DNA of 64,000 nt from Lineus longissimus (taxonomy: Eukaryota > Nemertea > Pilidiophora > Heteronemertea > Lineidae). The stretch covers positions 18,057,501-18,121,500 of the forward strand of contig NC_088308.1 in assembly GCF_910592395.1 (NCBI RefSeq). The letters run 5' to 3'. Both the position numbers and the translations under genes were made by a program. Numbering within the stretch: the first letter of the stretch is position 1; every line of letters begins with the position of its first letter. Shown here piece after piece: positions 15,861 through 28,690 of the stretch. The notes beneath the pieces are model-generated. The model was not told where the DNA came from. It did not search any database and was given only the letters and a program-made list of their open reading frames with translations.

Positions 15861-18321
15861 ACAGCCCCGTGCCAGTGAATTCTTTTCGTTATAAATGATC
15901 TGAAAGTAATAAAATAATGATCATTATTAGAAATAGAAAAGGTGTACTGGTACATGTATCCTCTCACATAATTCCGAATCCGCATCAGGCTTGAAAAAGA
16001 GTTGATATCGCAAATTCGACCGTGCTCACCGCAACACCCCAAAAAAGACCCACTTTTTAGTTTTACTGATTACAGCCAGGGGAGCAGATGTACTCAAGAG
16101 AAGTCAGTTTTACTAGGAATCACCTGCTAACACAAACAAGTCGTTTATTTAAAGTGCAGTATCATAAAATCGGGGAAATTCCAATTCTGTGCCGATTTTA
16201 TTCCCCCATTACATTTTCCAGTTACTTGGCTATTCAGATAGTGGGATGTCAAGTGCATCCTGGGAGGTCCCCATCCTACAAACTTCATCAGAATGAAATG
16301 TGGAAGAGAAAATTATGTTTTAACTCACTTCTAATCATCTGTTTTTATGTTCCATTACCCAGTACGCGTGAATTTTAATTCCAAATTCACACGAAAAGGT
16401 TTCGATTTGATATTTCCTACACGGAAGAGGATGGTTCTGTCGGGTACCCCAGATTAAATCTTTATCGGATATATGGAGTTTCCATGAAATAATTGATATT
16501 TCAATTTTTTCTCCAGAAATGTTGATGACACTTGAATCAGAATACTTCCTTCACAAAAGAGGATGGTTGCATTGATTGGACCCCCTCCCCCCCTCCGATG
16601 TATCAGAATACCCCCAGCCCGGCTGCCTATAAAATGCCTGTCATATCATTCATCGTCTTTGAATTGTTCAGGCAATATGTCACCGTGTAATAATGAACTG
16701 CCGACATCAGGTGTCAACTTCTGAGCGGTAAACCTCACACAAACAGCAATACCTTTTAGACCAAGACATGAACCAAATACTCTGTTTTGTAAAGAGCACA
16801 ATTATACTTTCATAGCATTTGGTGATGTGTTAAATCATGTCTATCATTGAGGACACCACAAGCTCATGCCCCAGATCGGAAATTAATGATCCATGGGGTA
16901 TATGCAGGATCTATCGGTTTTTGATGGCAGTTTATGATGGTCATATCCTGGAAGTCTGTCAGTGATGAAATATCGCAATGCTGAATGATCATTTGGGTTC
17001 AAACTAATCAATCAATGCTACTGTCAGTAAATAGAACCTCTTCGTTGAAGCCACCTTTGGGACTCTGACAAAATGCAGTCCGTAATAGACAGCTAGGTGT
17101 TCTGTTTACAGAGGTGAAATTGAATTGAAAATGTCTATTCGTGAAAATCAAACCACTGTCCACGATGTCCTGCTTTCAAAGGTGTCACCTGAGGGGAGGT
17201 CCAACCATTTCGGCGTATTCTAGACCAAGTGGTGCAGGAAACTGTCATCAATTTCCCCACGTTGCAATTTCTTACAAAATCTACATAACTATAAATTTGA
17301 AATTCTGTTGAAAAAAAAGTGCCAACTGCCTGAATCTATTCTGTTAATGGTTTTGAAATTTGGATTCATATCATCTGATTTTCCAGGTATTGGCCATCAA
17401 AAAACGAAACTGCTCCTTTTATATCCCGGGGTTGTATCACTGGTCAAAGGGACTCTTAACTGCAAAACAGCTATATGTATTTCTTTATCAAACAATCCAG
17501 TATTACTGCAAAATTAAGTTACATAATCCTTATCGTGCTTAGATTTATGGACATTTGGGAAATCATGATATCAAAACGATTGTGCAGAAATGATAAAAGC
17601 TTGCCATGCCAGGTCAGGTCTATGCCAAAAGTGCTCAATTTTTGGGGAAAAGAAAGCTTTTATCTGTTGTAATGAGAATGAGACTTTAGGCAGAAATGTT
17701 TTGATAGGAGGGATTGCAATAAACTAACCCACCCCCACCCCTCAGAAAACAATTTTTTCAATGGAAAACAGATGACATACTTGATATTTACGCTTCATCT
17801 GCTTTGTCACTAAAGGGTTAGTATGTACAATATGGTCATACAATATATTGCATTCAAACACACACTGCACTGCCAGGCATACATACTACTCACCTTGCTA
17901 CAACAAGCAGATGGCAACCAGCCAGAGCCGCAATGATTTCCTGGAATTCTGGGGAATGGGCTTCATGGAAATCGGTTAGCAGACAGGGGGTAGGTTTGCA
18001 CCAGCTGACAATATGAAAGGCTTCACATATCACGAGTATTATGTTAGTAACGATGATATATTTTACAGAGAGCAATTAATTTTGTGTAGTCCTCGTCTAC
18101 TGACAGTATTTGTATTCTATATTCTAATTTTATTGCAAATTAGAAATAATAAGGTGTATTCGGCAGTAAACTATGGTGGATGCATTTATTATCAGATAAT
18201 TCCATTGTGCATGTAGGACATGTAATAAAATGCAACTAATTGTCAAGCATACATGTCAGTTGTACTTTAACAAGGCACTAACAACTATTTTTGCTCTGTT
18301 TTTGTATTTCAAATGCATACA
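15861..18321. other. Unassigned intergenic sequence
   Basis: I see no exon, RNA gene or clear repeat in this stretch. Confidence 0.5.
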
Positions 18322-18330
18322 CAACCAAAT

Positions 18331-19265
18331 GGCTTGTGGTATTCGACTCGATGACTCGACGACGCGATGACTCGATGACGCGATCGAGTTGGAATCTTTT
18401 TGAAGAATATCACTGCTTGGACTGTAATTTATACATAGAATCATAAGTGGAGGGGAAAAAAAAGAACCGATCATTACCAACCCCTTTCCAGCTGTTTTCA
18501 CCGTATCTAATCCGACCATTTTTCGTTTCCCACAAGTTCGCATTTTTGATAAAACCATGCGCCATGTTGCTATGCAAGCCACCAGTATCTCACCGTGAAT
18601 ACAGCTAAATACACCTATATAAAGCTGGTTCAGATCAGCCTCCTACCCAGGTTCTTTACAAGCAGAAATTCCAATGGTAAAATGACACACGAGTTCCTGG
18701 AGACAAGGTTGGCTCTGGATATCCGTTCAGCACGGCAATATTAAATGTCCTATACCTTTCCAGAAATTGGGCACTGATTGTCCGAAATAGTGATGTCATA
18801 AGGGGAAACTGGTGGAGGGACAAAGGATATAGTCGTGGTTGATGTCTTGGGGGGGGGGGCAGATGTCAAGGGACGGAAGAGGGACTGAGTGACTGAGTCT
18901 AAAAAACTGCACATGTGCGAAATTCCGATTGTTGACGGACTACCACATGACATCTGACCTTGGCCACTAGAAGCTTGTTTGTCAATTAAATCTCCGGTCA
19001 TTTTGCATGCTATGAAACTTCCGCGAGTCCTTTAAATATCAAAGTCAACCGCGGGGACCAATCTTCAGTGGCCATGGCTGGGGGGAGGGGCACATCCTTC
19101 CACATACCGTAGCTGGGTATGGGAAGGCCGAGCTAAAACCTCTGCTATTGGAGCGGTAGCCCGGAGACCAGGATCATGGGATTCCGTATTTTAGCAAAAT
19201 CCATAGCAACGATCGCGTCATCGAGCCATCGCGTCGTCGAGTCATCGAGTCGAATACCACAAGCC
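18331..19265. mobile_element. Complete 935-bp DNA transposon with 56-bp inverted ends and 9-bp target duplication
   Basis: Positions 18331-18386 and 19210-19265 are reverse complements with a single mismatch in 56 bp. Immediately outside them, 18322-18330 and 19266-19274 are identical (caaccaaat), a 9-bp target-site duplication. The termini start GGCTTGTGGTATTCGACTCG and contain CpG-rich subrepeats of the gactcgatgacgcgat kind. The 823-bp interior has no recognisable transposase, so the element is nonautonomous. Long inverted ends plus a 9-bp duplication fit Mutator-like or foldback elements. The superfamily call is an inference. Confidence 0.93.
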
Positions 19266-19431
19266 CAACCAAATACCTATCATCAACCAACAAACTAGGT
19301 ACAATGACTATAGGGATGCATTTTTGGAGACAGCGAGTGACTTTGTGTAACTTCAACACTGGCCCATCTGGCTCTTGCCAACTGACCCCATCACTCCACC
19401 CCACACCAACGGCCATCAGGACCATAGTCTT

Positions 19432-19872
19432 GGTTCCACTACAGGGTTTAGATCCGTTTCTATCGCATCCGCATCAGGTCCGAACTTAGCTTAGTCCGGA
19501 CTAACGAATGTGGTGCAGTTCGACTACAGGATTGGTAAGTTAACAGGTACGGCTACAGGCGGCGCCACTCTATGTGCGTTAGGTGTTGTTTTGACAGAAC
19601 CAACACTTCCGCTCATGCGCAATACGTTCACATTGACACGCCACCTGTAGCCGTACTTATAGTAACTTGATCTTAATCCGGACTAATGCGGTTCCATTAC
19701 AGGTAATTTCTGCTTTAGATCCGGGTCTATTCTAAGTTCGGCTTAAATCCGCTTGTCCTATCCGCACTTAATAAGACCGCTCTTAGTGAGAGCCGGACTT
19801 GTTTAGTCCGGACTAGCTGTAATGGAATCACAACTAATTCGGATGTAGTCCGCACTTTCCTGTAGTGGAACC
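19432..19872. mobile_element. Nested inverted-repeat element(s)
   Basis: Outer ends GGTTCCACTACAGG (from 19432) and its complement CCTGTAGTGGAACC (ending 19872) bracket about 440 bp. Inside is a second pair of related ends (gttccattacagg near 19691; ctgtaatggaatc near 19815). There is also an independent fold-back (gtacggctacaggcggcg near 19549 against cgccacctgtagccgtac near 19639). Several tagtccggacta motifs are present. No clean target duplication was found. Confidence 0.75.
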
Positions 19873-21620
19873 GCAACTAAAAGGTCAAGACTATTGTGGC
19901 AATTAACTACTTGAACTATCAAATACACATACAAGACCAAACCCCTTTGCCGATTGGACTGACCAATATCAAGGTCAAAATATGAAAAGTTTAATTGGAT
20001 ACTAAATCAGGGATTTAGGTCACTTTTTAATAGATATTTTTGAAAACTATAATGTGCCATTTTTGTTGATAGAAGAATATATCAAGTGACAACAGAACCA
20101 AACAGGCTGTGGGGAGTGGAAATGGACAAAAGTTAATTGTGAGATTCTATGAATTAATTGTCCGGCGAAAAAAAGTTGACATATACCAGGTAACACAAAT
20201 ACATGTAGTTTCATTTTTACAGGCGCAGAATGATGTCTTTACAATTCTAAGATAAATAAGAAGATAGTGATTTCGAAAGCAAAACTTAACGGCAAGATTC
20301 TATGAATTTGAGCATGAAGTAAAAGCTGGGACAAACGTGTCACATTTTGAAACTGATTTCTACGTTTTGGTCAAGAATGATGGAGCCAAAAGACTCTACG
20401 GGTTTTTGAGGTAAGTGCCATGCAAACGAACCCATTGGCATACGAACTCACATCAGATATGATACTGGTCTGCTTGCTATTACAGAAATTGCGCTAAATA
20501 TTAAGGGTCCGATACAAAACTCCTCTCTTTCTTGCAATAATAGGTACCTGTGAAACAATTGATCGTCCAAGTACTGTTATCAGAAACACGTGTCACCATC
20601 CCTTTTGGCAGAATCTGATATGACCTCAACCCAGAACTTGCAGGGGCCGTGGAAAGTACCCATCTGCTACCATCTGCATCGCGATCAGGAATAATTTTAT
20701 CACTCAAATAGGTCAACTGAGTGGTGTCCTTATTGGAATTCAACCTTGACCATTCCCAATTCCGAGATTGCTCTAAAATAGGTCAAGTGACCTTCAGTGG
20801 TTAAGGGCACACCTGGACATGCCATTTCATAGAATCATCTGGGTAGTTTGTTGATTATCAATACATGTATTAAAATGAACAGTTTAATTGATACTGAAAT
20901 GAGTTTGAACTCAGATACCCAAGCACTAAATACCAGCTGTCCTATTCATATTTCAAAATTCTCCGAGTTTATCAGGACTATAGTGAAGTGAAACGGTTTA
21001 TCAGGACTCGTGAAGGGTGCACACGCGCGCACGGGGAGCTAGATTCCCCTTTCTTTCCCTCTCTGAAACAAACAAAAAGAACCCACCAATGTTGTAATTA
21101 TTACACTGCGGTACTCGGCGTTGCAAAAGTAGGCAGTGTCCATATCACTTGGAATGATATGAAATGGGGTAAACTGGTAGCATGATTTCCCAGTATAGTT
21201 AATTCGTGTCTATCAATATCATTAGACTGTTAAATCCCACGAGATGGCCATAAACGCCCTATCAAGCCTTTTTGCTGGGTTGTTTACTCAAGCATACAAC
21301 TGACTAGTGTGGGCAATCTTACGCTTATCAAACATGTCAAATCCAATTCCCACCATTCGTGTGCAATGACATGTTTGTATGTACTTTAATGTTTAAATCC
21401 ATAAAAGCCCTATTGACATATTGATATTAAAGATGTCAATAAATTGAAATTGTGACACAATAATTATAATTATAGCCTCCCACATTAATTGACAAATATC
21501 CGAGCTTTTACAAGAAGTTGCAAAAGTTTCCTGTTAACACCACTCCTAAATGTCCTTCCCCTTTCCTCAGCAAGCCTCACCAATGACATTCACAGAAACT
21601 ACGATTTGCACATCTTCGAA
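19873..21620. other. Unassigned intergenic sequence
   Basis: No exon, RNA gene or clear repeat recognised. Confidence 0.5.
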
Positions 21621-21623
21621 AGC

Positions 21624-22740
21624 AAATTTCTCAGAACTGGTTCAGTGGCAGTCTAAGAGTGGGCAATAAGGAAAAAAGTACATCATAGGACAGAATACCT
21701 ATCAAGGGAATGACATGGCTAGAGCTTTTTTCGACAGTCACCTGACTACAGATCGATCAATACTCGAGTAAGAATAAAGATGTATGTCCCAGTCTTAAAT
21801 GAAACATACTTGTAGATCTTTGCAGCTAAATTTCCAGGAACTGATTTAATTCGACAGTCAGGGAGGCTCGAAAGTCATGATGATTTGTTGAATAAAGGTA
21901 CATCTGAGGACAGAATACCAACAATCAGTAGCAGTAATGGACCCTACAGCCTTTTTCAAACGCACATGTCCCTCGAGGAAGATGGGATACGTCCCAGGGA
22001 TGACACGTCCCTCAAGTAAGATGGGACGTACTAACATTTCCAGGAACTGATTTCTGTGATTGTCTGGAGGGCAAGATGATCAGCATGGTTGTTGATTCGA
22101 GGCATGTGCGAATGCTAATCAATGATAGTGACACGCCTTAGTGACTTTTTTCATCGGAAAGCGTGAGAAGCCTCATGTTAATCACCGGTTTCAAATTCTT
22201 TAAAAGAATATTGTCATGGATGCAAGGCTGAAGCCCAAAGTGTCACTGAAAAACACGTTTTTCATGCTGATATTTGACTCGTAATGTCAGAAAGAGGTGT
22301 TTTGTCCCTGGCCAAGCAGCTCGCTACAGGAATGGGATGTGATGATGATACACATGACATAATAAACATTAGATTTCCAAATCTGTCAATATCAATGTCT
22401 AACATTTTCACCATCGAGACAATCCAAACCATCATCTACATGCATGTTGTCGAAATTTGTCTACCAAAACAGATGCCAAGTAGTGAGCCCCCTCTTTTAT
22501 CCTGATAATCCGGTGTCTCTGCTTTTGTTGAGGCAAGATGATCAAGGTAATTCTGACCTTATCTTAGCGTATGATTTCCAAGAATTGATTCACTGTCTGG
22601 GTTGAGCGACTGACTAAGGGTACATCGACTGGCTGAATACCAATGATGGCCTTAAGCGGACACCATGCAGCGAGGCTTCTTCAAAGGCTGGTTTATAGAG
22701 GATTCATGTTGTTGTCACTTGTCACGACACATGCTTCACT
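21624..22740. repeat. Decayed repeat series, period about 200 bp
   Basis: Diverged units start near 21624, 21826, 22031 and 22571. Shared landmarks in order are: a(c)atttccaggaactgatt, a cagtc/ctgg segment, gtacatc..aggacagaatacc, and a cttttttc..cacag-like segment. The first spacings are 202 and 205 bp; the last unit is further away and weaker. Confidence 0.6.
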
Positions 22741-25460
22741 TGTTACTTGCTATTAACTTGTAAGAAGTAACCAGCAACCAAGAAAGTTGCAGCATTATAT
22801 GACGGTAGTGCTACATAAATGCATAGCTCATGCAAGCCAGCAACAGGTATTCATAAAACGAAAGCAAAAGAGGTAAATTTCGTGCATGCTGACCTACTGA
22901 TTGAAAAATACCTCACTATAATCTCACTTTTACTTGGATTTGGTGCAAATCAACAAAACACTGCCACAAGCGAAAAGTTTTTATTTCCTTAAAAATTTTA
23001 ACGGCTGAAAAACATGGCGGCCAATCGAATGGTGACGAAGTTATAATGTCCGCCCACGCCCTCCGGTGTCATTTCCAAGAAGCTTGGGAACGTGGAAACC
23101 TATTGCATGTAAGAAAGTGATGCCAGAAATAAACAGATTTTTTAACAGAAAGATGGGAACCATGCATGATTGATGGTGAATCAGTCACCAAACTGTGCAC
23201 TTCTACTACAATCTGTGACGCCATAGGCAACCCTGGGGTGACAAACCAGGCCTACTTGAGGGATGTCTGAAAGTCAGTGTTCATTGATAGAGAAATGAAA
23301 GCCGTTCTGGGAGAAATCCGCCAGTTCAAGTTCAAGTTCTTCCGGGCTTGACCTTACGTGACCATACAGGCCACAGCTTGTCCACACTAGAATCAACAAT
23401 TGTTGCGCTGATATCAAGACAGGTTTAATCAATGTCCACTTAACAACACACCTATCCTTCTAGACAGGAGCAATGTCCAAGCTAAAAGCAGCTGCGTAGA
23501 AAGTCTATTCCCTCACTTGAAAAGGTTCGAAGTTTTTTAGTTCACATTTTCCAAAATGACTTTCTTTAAAAATGATACATACGGTACTTTAAAAATCAGC
23601 TCCTCAAATATTATCAACATAATATCATATTTAGACGTCTGATAAAACGTATGATTAATGTATTTTCCAATAATTCTAAAAGCAATCCTGGAAAAGTTAG
23701 TTGCAGGATATCGCTTGGACATGTTGGAAGTGTTTTGCTCTGAAGTGCCCGCCCAAAACTTTGCTGACTTCTTGGTACATGTATTTCATTTTTTGGTCAT
23801 GACTGCATAATAAAATGCCAAAAGCATGAATACAATATTGGTTTCGTTTCACAGTACTCCCTATAAGTCAGGTTATAGATTCGGTTAAATGGGCTAAGCG
23901 TGTTGTTTCTATGGATGCTTCAAACAAAATATGATAATTTTGGGGTCCTATGGAATATTCTATCAGCCATCAAAGAATAAACATTTACACTTATCACAGT
24001 TATTGCTATTTTATAACAACGGTTGACACCGATCAGATGGAACAAATGTCATCCAATCAGAAGAGTACACAGCAACAACCAATCTCAAATATGATTTCGA
24101 ACTTCCTAGTAGATTACTTTGTTAGGCGATTTCGGTTATTCCCGCTGATATCTTCATGTATATCTCGTCATGTGAAAGCATGCAGTTTTACTTTAGAAAA
24201 GAAATCAACCATAAAAACCACAATTTGATAGGTCTTATCTGATTTGAAAGAACAACATGACAATTTCTATAGACCACAGAGGCCTACTTTTTTCCCCACT
24301 AAAAGTCATGTTCTAAAGATGAACACGAAACTTCATAAATATGACAAGGATAGCAAACTTTCAAAATGTTGATGATTAAAATCATATCACATGGTACATT
24401 GTAAATCACGTCGATTTGATTTAGTCGGAGAAGGCAGGGAGTACAAAGCAATAAAGAGACAGGCTGGATATAAATGAGGTATTCCCCCAAAATTTTGTCC
24501 AATAAATAAACTCCGCGTAACAAGGAGCAGCAAAACATTCTCGATTTGAATGCATATTCTAAAAGGCCTTGGTAACATGATATCCCTGAATGTGGCGGAA
24601 AATTCCTTCAGCCTTCTGTCCTTTGTGTAGCAACCAAGGACCACTGCTCCCTATAGCCAAGGATGCAATTTTCATTTCCAATTGGTTTTGAAGACAAAGT
24701 TACTGTTGTTTGTGCAGGGATGTCCACAAACAGTTTCATCAGCCTTGAGACGAGGGGACTGCTGCTGGAAAGGTGCAGCAGGTCAAGTACTCTCTGAATA
24801 CAACCACCACTTGAAGGTCGAGCAGACTCTCAATGAAATACAAATGTTACAAATATGTCACTGGACCGAAGAAATGTGACAAATTGATAATTTTGTTAAT
24901 TGTCATATGACACAAATTGCTCTTTGTCCTTGAGAAGTGAGGAGGTCTTAATCAATGCGAGTATCAGATACGTAGCCTATTGTCGAAATCACCTCATTGA
25001 ACAGAGGGTATTGACCTTGGTAGGAAATTCATAAAATTAGGCCAACCAGGAAATCTCCTTACCTTACCAGTAGGTCATGGCAATGGCTCTTTATAGGATT
25101 TAAAGTAAAAACAACTTTTTCTTGAAATTACAATGGGTCGAAATTCTGTTTATGAATGATATCGCCGATGTTTGGGTTTGTATTAACATTTCATTGGCTG
25201 ATAAAAAAGGAAAAAAGATCTCAAGTAGCGACTTGATAGGAGAAGGAATCGAAAAAATTTAACCCGAGGAATACCGATGGGAATCACCCTTGGCCTGTAC
25301 ATTTACTTGTACATGTAATCAATCAAACATCAAATGACTTACTTAAGGTGGTTTGTCAAGGTTCAAGTGAAAATTGAAATCAACCGGACAGGGCCAGACC
25401 TATTGACCATAGCTCTCATAAAATTTTGAGAACTACTCAAGAGTTGATCACAGGCATAGA
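22741..25460. other. Unassigned intergenic sequence
   Basis: Nothing recognisable beyond AT-rich unique-looking DNA. Confidence 0.5.
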
Positions 25461-25465
25461 TATAC

Positions 25466-25718
25466 CGATCTCGATGGCCTAGTGCTTAAGGCGCCCGCCT
25501 CGTGAACGGAAGGTCGAAGGTTCGAGGCCCGCTGGTAACCTCTTTCCGATGCGGCCGGTTGGTCAGCCGCCAGCTAGTTAAACATAGGGTACAAACTGCC
25601 TTCTCGCCAGGCGCCTGGCATTAGAGATAGGAGTTTGGAAGTGAAGAGTGTCTCATAAGCCAAAAAGCTGGCTGGCCCTTTCATTAGGGGTGACACTATA
25701 ATAAACAAACTTTACTTT
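25466..25718 (+). mobile_element. tRNA-derived SINE
   Basis: The head carries an RNA polymerase III A box (tggcctagtgcttaaggc, 25475-25492) and a B box (ggttcgaggcc, 25519-25529) at tRNA-like spacing. The cloverleaf is too imperfect for a working tRNA. About 190 bp of non-tRNA body follow, ending in an A/T-rich tail around aataaacaaactttacttt. The parent tRNA is not clear. Confidence 0.8.
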
Positions 25719-25920
25719 ATACCACTTTGAATTTTGGTGACTCCATTTACAATTCAGAGATATTCAAACAAAATGACACAAACTGTAAAGGAAGACAATG
25801 TTCAGATAGAAATACAGAAGGCAAATGCACAAATAGAGAAGGCAGAAAGGTCCCAGCGTGATGCAGTGATCGCGAAAACCAGTGATTTTCAAGAAGAAGA
25901 ACAGAAAGCAGAAGAAGAAA

Positions 25921-26075
25921 AAAAAATTCAAAATACAAAATACAAAATACAAAATTCAAAATACAATTCAAAATACAATTCAAAATACAAAATACAAAAT
26001 ACAAGATACAAGATACAAGATACAAAATACAGAACACAAAATACAAATTACAAAATACAAAATACAAAATCATTT
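25921..26075. repeat. Heptamer microsatellite (AAAATAC)n with variants
   Basis: Runs of aaaatac, with interruptions such as aattc, agata and agaac, fill this stretch. It generates long open frames on both strands that should not be read as genes. Confidence 0.95.
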
Positions 26076-27590
26076 TGGCATGATTCTGTTTTTTCTAACC
26101 AATCAGAAGAAAGGCAGTAATCAATTGATGCTAATCAAAGCTGAGATAAAACAGAATCTGATGATCAACTCCAACAGAAAATAAAATTATTCACTACATG
26201 TATGAAATTCTGATGACAAATATGTAAATTTCATGCGTACATGTATGTAAGAAACAGATAGTGTGATGTCACAGAGTGCAGTGCTCTCCCAGATGGCATC
26301 CTCTGTGATGCAACACATGAAAGTATACAAGTGATGTCACAACTTGTGTGTGGGGTCACTTGTACCTTTTTACGCTCGGTCGCTCGCTTTCGAGATATAA
26401 AATTTAGATATTTATGATCTACTTGTCACTTGATTAATGATTTGAAAGCATCCTTTTTCTGCATTAGAACTTCAACTGATTTGAATTTTTATCGCAGATG
26501 ATTACCAAATGCAGCATCTTTTTATTCATGAAACTGATCCTGAACTAGAAAATCAAAACAGCATCTCTCACCGTCAACAAAGGGGTACAAGAGTTCAGAA
26601 TCTCTCGTCTCCTGTCATTGCCAGATACCTCCGAAACAAAAAAACACAAAAGAACAATACATCTGCCGCAGTTTCAAATCAATATCCAATCAGATTGTGT
26701 TTACAACAGCCGCTGCCATCGTCAAATTCCAAGAAAACCTCTCCATTTGTCGCGTGCTATGGTCCCTGGAGATGAGTTGATATTCAAGGTCGTTAAAGGA
26801 CACACAGTTCACTAGATACAGGGTGTGTCAGAAAAACATTGTCACCATCACTGATATAAGACTGATAGGGAGTACCGGCAGGATAAGACGGTTTCCTAAA
26901 TTGGGTAGAGATATAGTCAACCCATGAGTATCTTAATTTTGTGATGCATATAAATATTCACGAGTTTCAAGGCTTTTCATATCAAGTTGGTTGCTATGCT
27001 CGAACACAGACAAACAAATTACAAATGGATGTGTTTACAGCAGATTGCCTTCAAATTCCAAGAAAATCTCTCGTTGGTGTCACGTACTACGCTGGGAAGA
27101 TGACGCTGTCACATGATGTTCAAGTAAAGGTCAGGCTAGGACACAAGAAAGGGTTCAACAATAGTGTTCATACAAAATTCATTTCCAATATCAGATGAAA
27201 CTGATCATGCATGAAAGTCATTGCAAACAGATACGAAGATAATAGATGGAATTATTAACTCTCTACCCCAAAATCTATGAAGAGAGCTTGAAATAATGCA
27301 TTTTTATACCAATGGATAATTTATTAATTAGAATCAATGTTTCCAAGAACTCAATAAGGAAACTGCTATAAATTAAACAAGTAGGGTGATAGCTCTGCGT
27401 TGCTCCCCAAAGTTGCTATGGCCTGTTTTTACTTCAATATCAATTTGGTTGGCTAAAATTTGAAACGGCGGCCGTGGGGATCGAGAGATCAATCGATGAT
27501 TTCCTAGAACTAAGCGAAAACAACAAACAAATGCCTGGCAGCCATGTTGCACTACAAACGGCTGTTACGACGTTAGTGGTTACGATGAAA
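26076..27590. other. Unassigned sequence with one dispersed duplication
   Basis: Segments near 26697-26800 and 27029-27130 resemble each other: gtgtttacaa/gcag, then caaattccaagaaaa.ctctc, then a 'gct..g.agatga'-type stretch. This suggests an old direct duplication of about 100 bp, roughly 330 bp apart. Confidence 0.4.
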
Positions 27591-27700
27591 GATAGAATGG
27601 GGTAATTGTAGCCCCAGTTTATTTGTAGCCCCTGCATTGTTTGATACATGGAGATATCAATCAATATCATAGGCTGGGGCTACAATTACCCCATTCTACC
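27591..27700. mobile_element. 110-bp hairpin (MITE-like)
   Basis: Left arm 27591-27616 and right arm 27675-27700 are complementary at 25 of 26 positions (core gaatggggtaattgtagccc). The 58-bp loop has a further gtagcccc. A more diverged relative may lie at 53580-53675. Confidence 0.8.
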
Positions 27701-28500
27701 TCAGCAACAGCTATTTCTGAAGGGACACTCCAGATGTGTACAAATACATGATGGTTTAATCTGACTGCAGTATTTTTAGATTTTGATTAAGAGTCACCTT
27801 CAGTTTCTGGTTTAAAAATAAATTTGTCATTCCGCATGTTGCCACAGCCAGCGCTCCTGCTTGCAAGTCTTCAGCACAACAGTAACATATTGATATTTAG
27901 CTTTGATATGCCTGACCCTCATGACATACATAAATCCCTAATATGAATAGCAGAAGCTGTACCCTTGTCGCTTTCAGCATGTTAATTACGAACCGTTCTT
28001 CTAACGATATGCATGATTATATTGATTTTGGAACCTGGGAGCATTCTTGGAAGTCCTCATCAACAGACTGGGATGGATTCAAGTGATAGTGCATTTTATA
28101 TCAAACCATTAGCCACCATCTGATCTTGCCATATGTGACAACCTCACTAAAAGCACCTACTTAAAACCTCTAAGCTTAAGTTGACAACAACAGGGCTGTA
28201 TTCCGGGGTGGATCCAGGAGGGGTGCGAAGGCCCAGGGGTGCACTTGAGATAGCACAGGCACCCTGGTGGATTTTAGGGTCAATTTACCCCAATTCATGG
28301 TGAATTCAAAGGTTTATTCCTAATCCGAGAGGGGGCCGGCACCTGCCCCTCGACACTTCAAGTGGATCTGCCACCAATGTGAGCAATGGGAGATGTAATG
28401 CCCATAAATAAAACTGCCCAATAAATAATTTAAAATCAATACTTTTCAACAAAATGTTAGAAGAATTTCACAATTCAGGCTGTCTGCCAATAACCTTGAC
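27701..28500. other. Unassigned sequence with a possible small inverted-repeat element
   Basis: Around 28206-28380, gg.ggatcca-type ends face each other about 170 bp apart with G- and C-rich subterminal tracts. This is suggestive of another MITE but too weak to bound. Confidence 0.3.
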
Positions 28501-28504
28501 CCAA

Positions 28505-28690
28505 TGAGTAGGCCCTTGGCCCAAGGCCAAAGATAGATATTGGGTGATATGAATAAAGACTAGCAATTGCTTTTACTGAAAACCCCATGTACACTATGCC
28601 TTTCTGTACAAAACTGAAGTAAAATCATTTACTAGTCTTTATTCATATCACCCAATATCTATCTTTGGCCTTGGGCCAAGGGCCTACTCA
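28505..28690. mobile_element. 186-bp element with perfect 59-bp inverted arms
   Basis: Arms 28505-28563 and 28632-28690 are exact reverse complements over 59 bp with a 68-bp spacer. The inner part of the arm (ggtgatatgaataaagacta) recurs in diverged form at 54876-54999 and as a single end at 50870-50894, so this is a family. Perfect arms imply recent insertion or arm conversion. Confidence 0.9.

Noticed and set aside
25734-26120. 128-codon ORF with a K/E-rich first half
   Set aside because: The second half is the AAAATAC microsatellite. The charged first part has no family resemblance, no ATG in frame at its start and no splice support.
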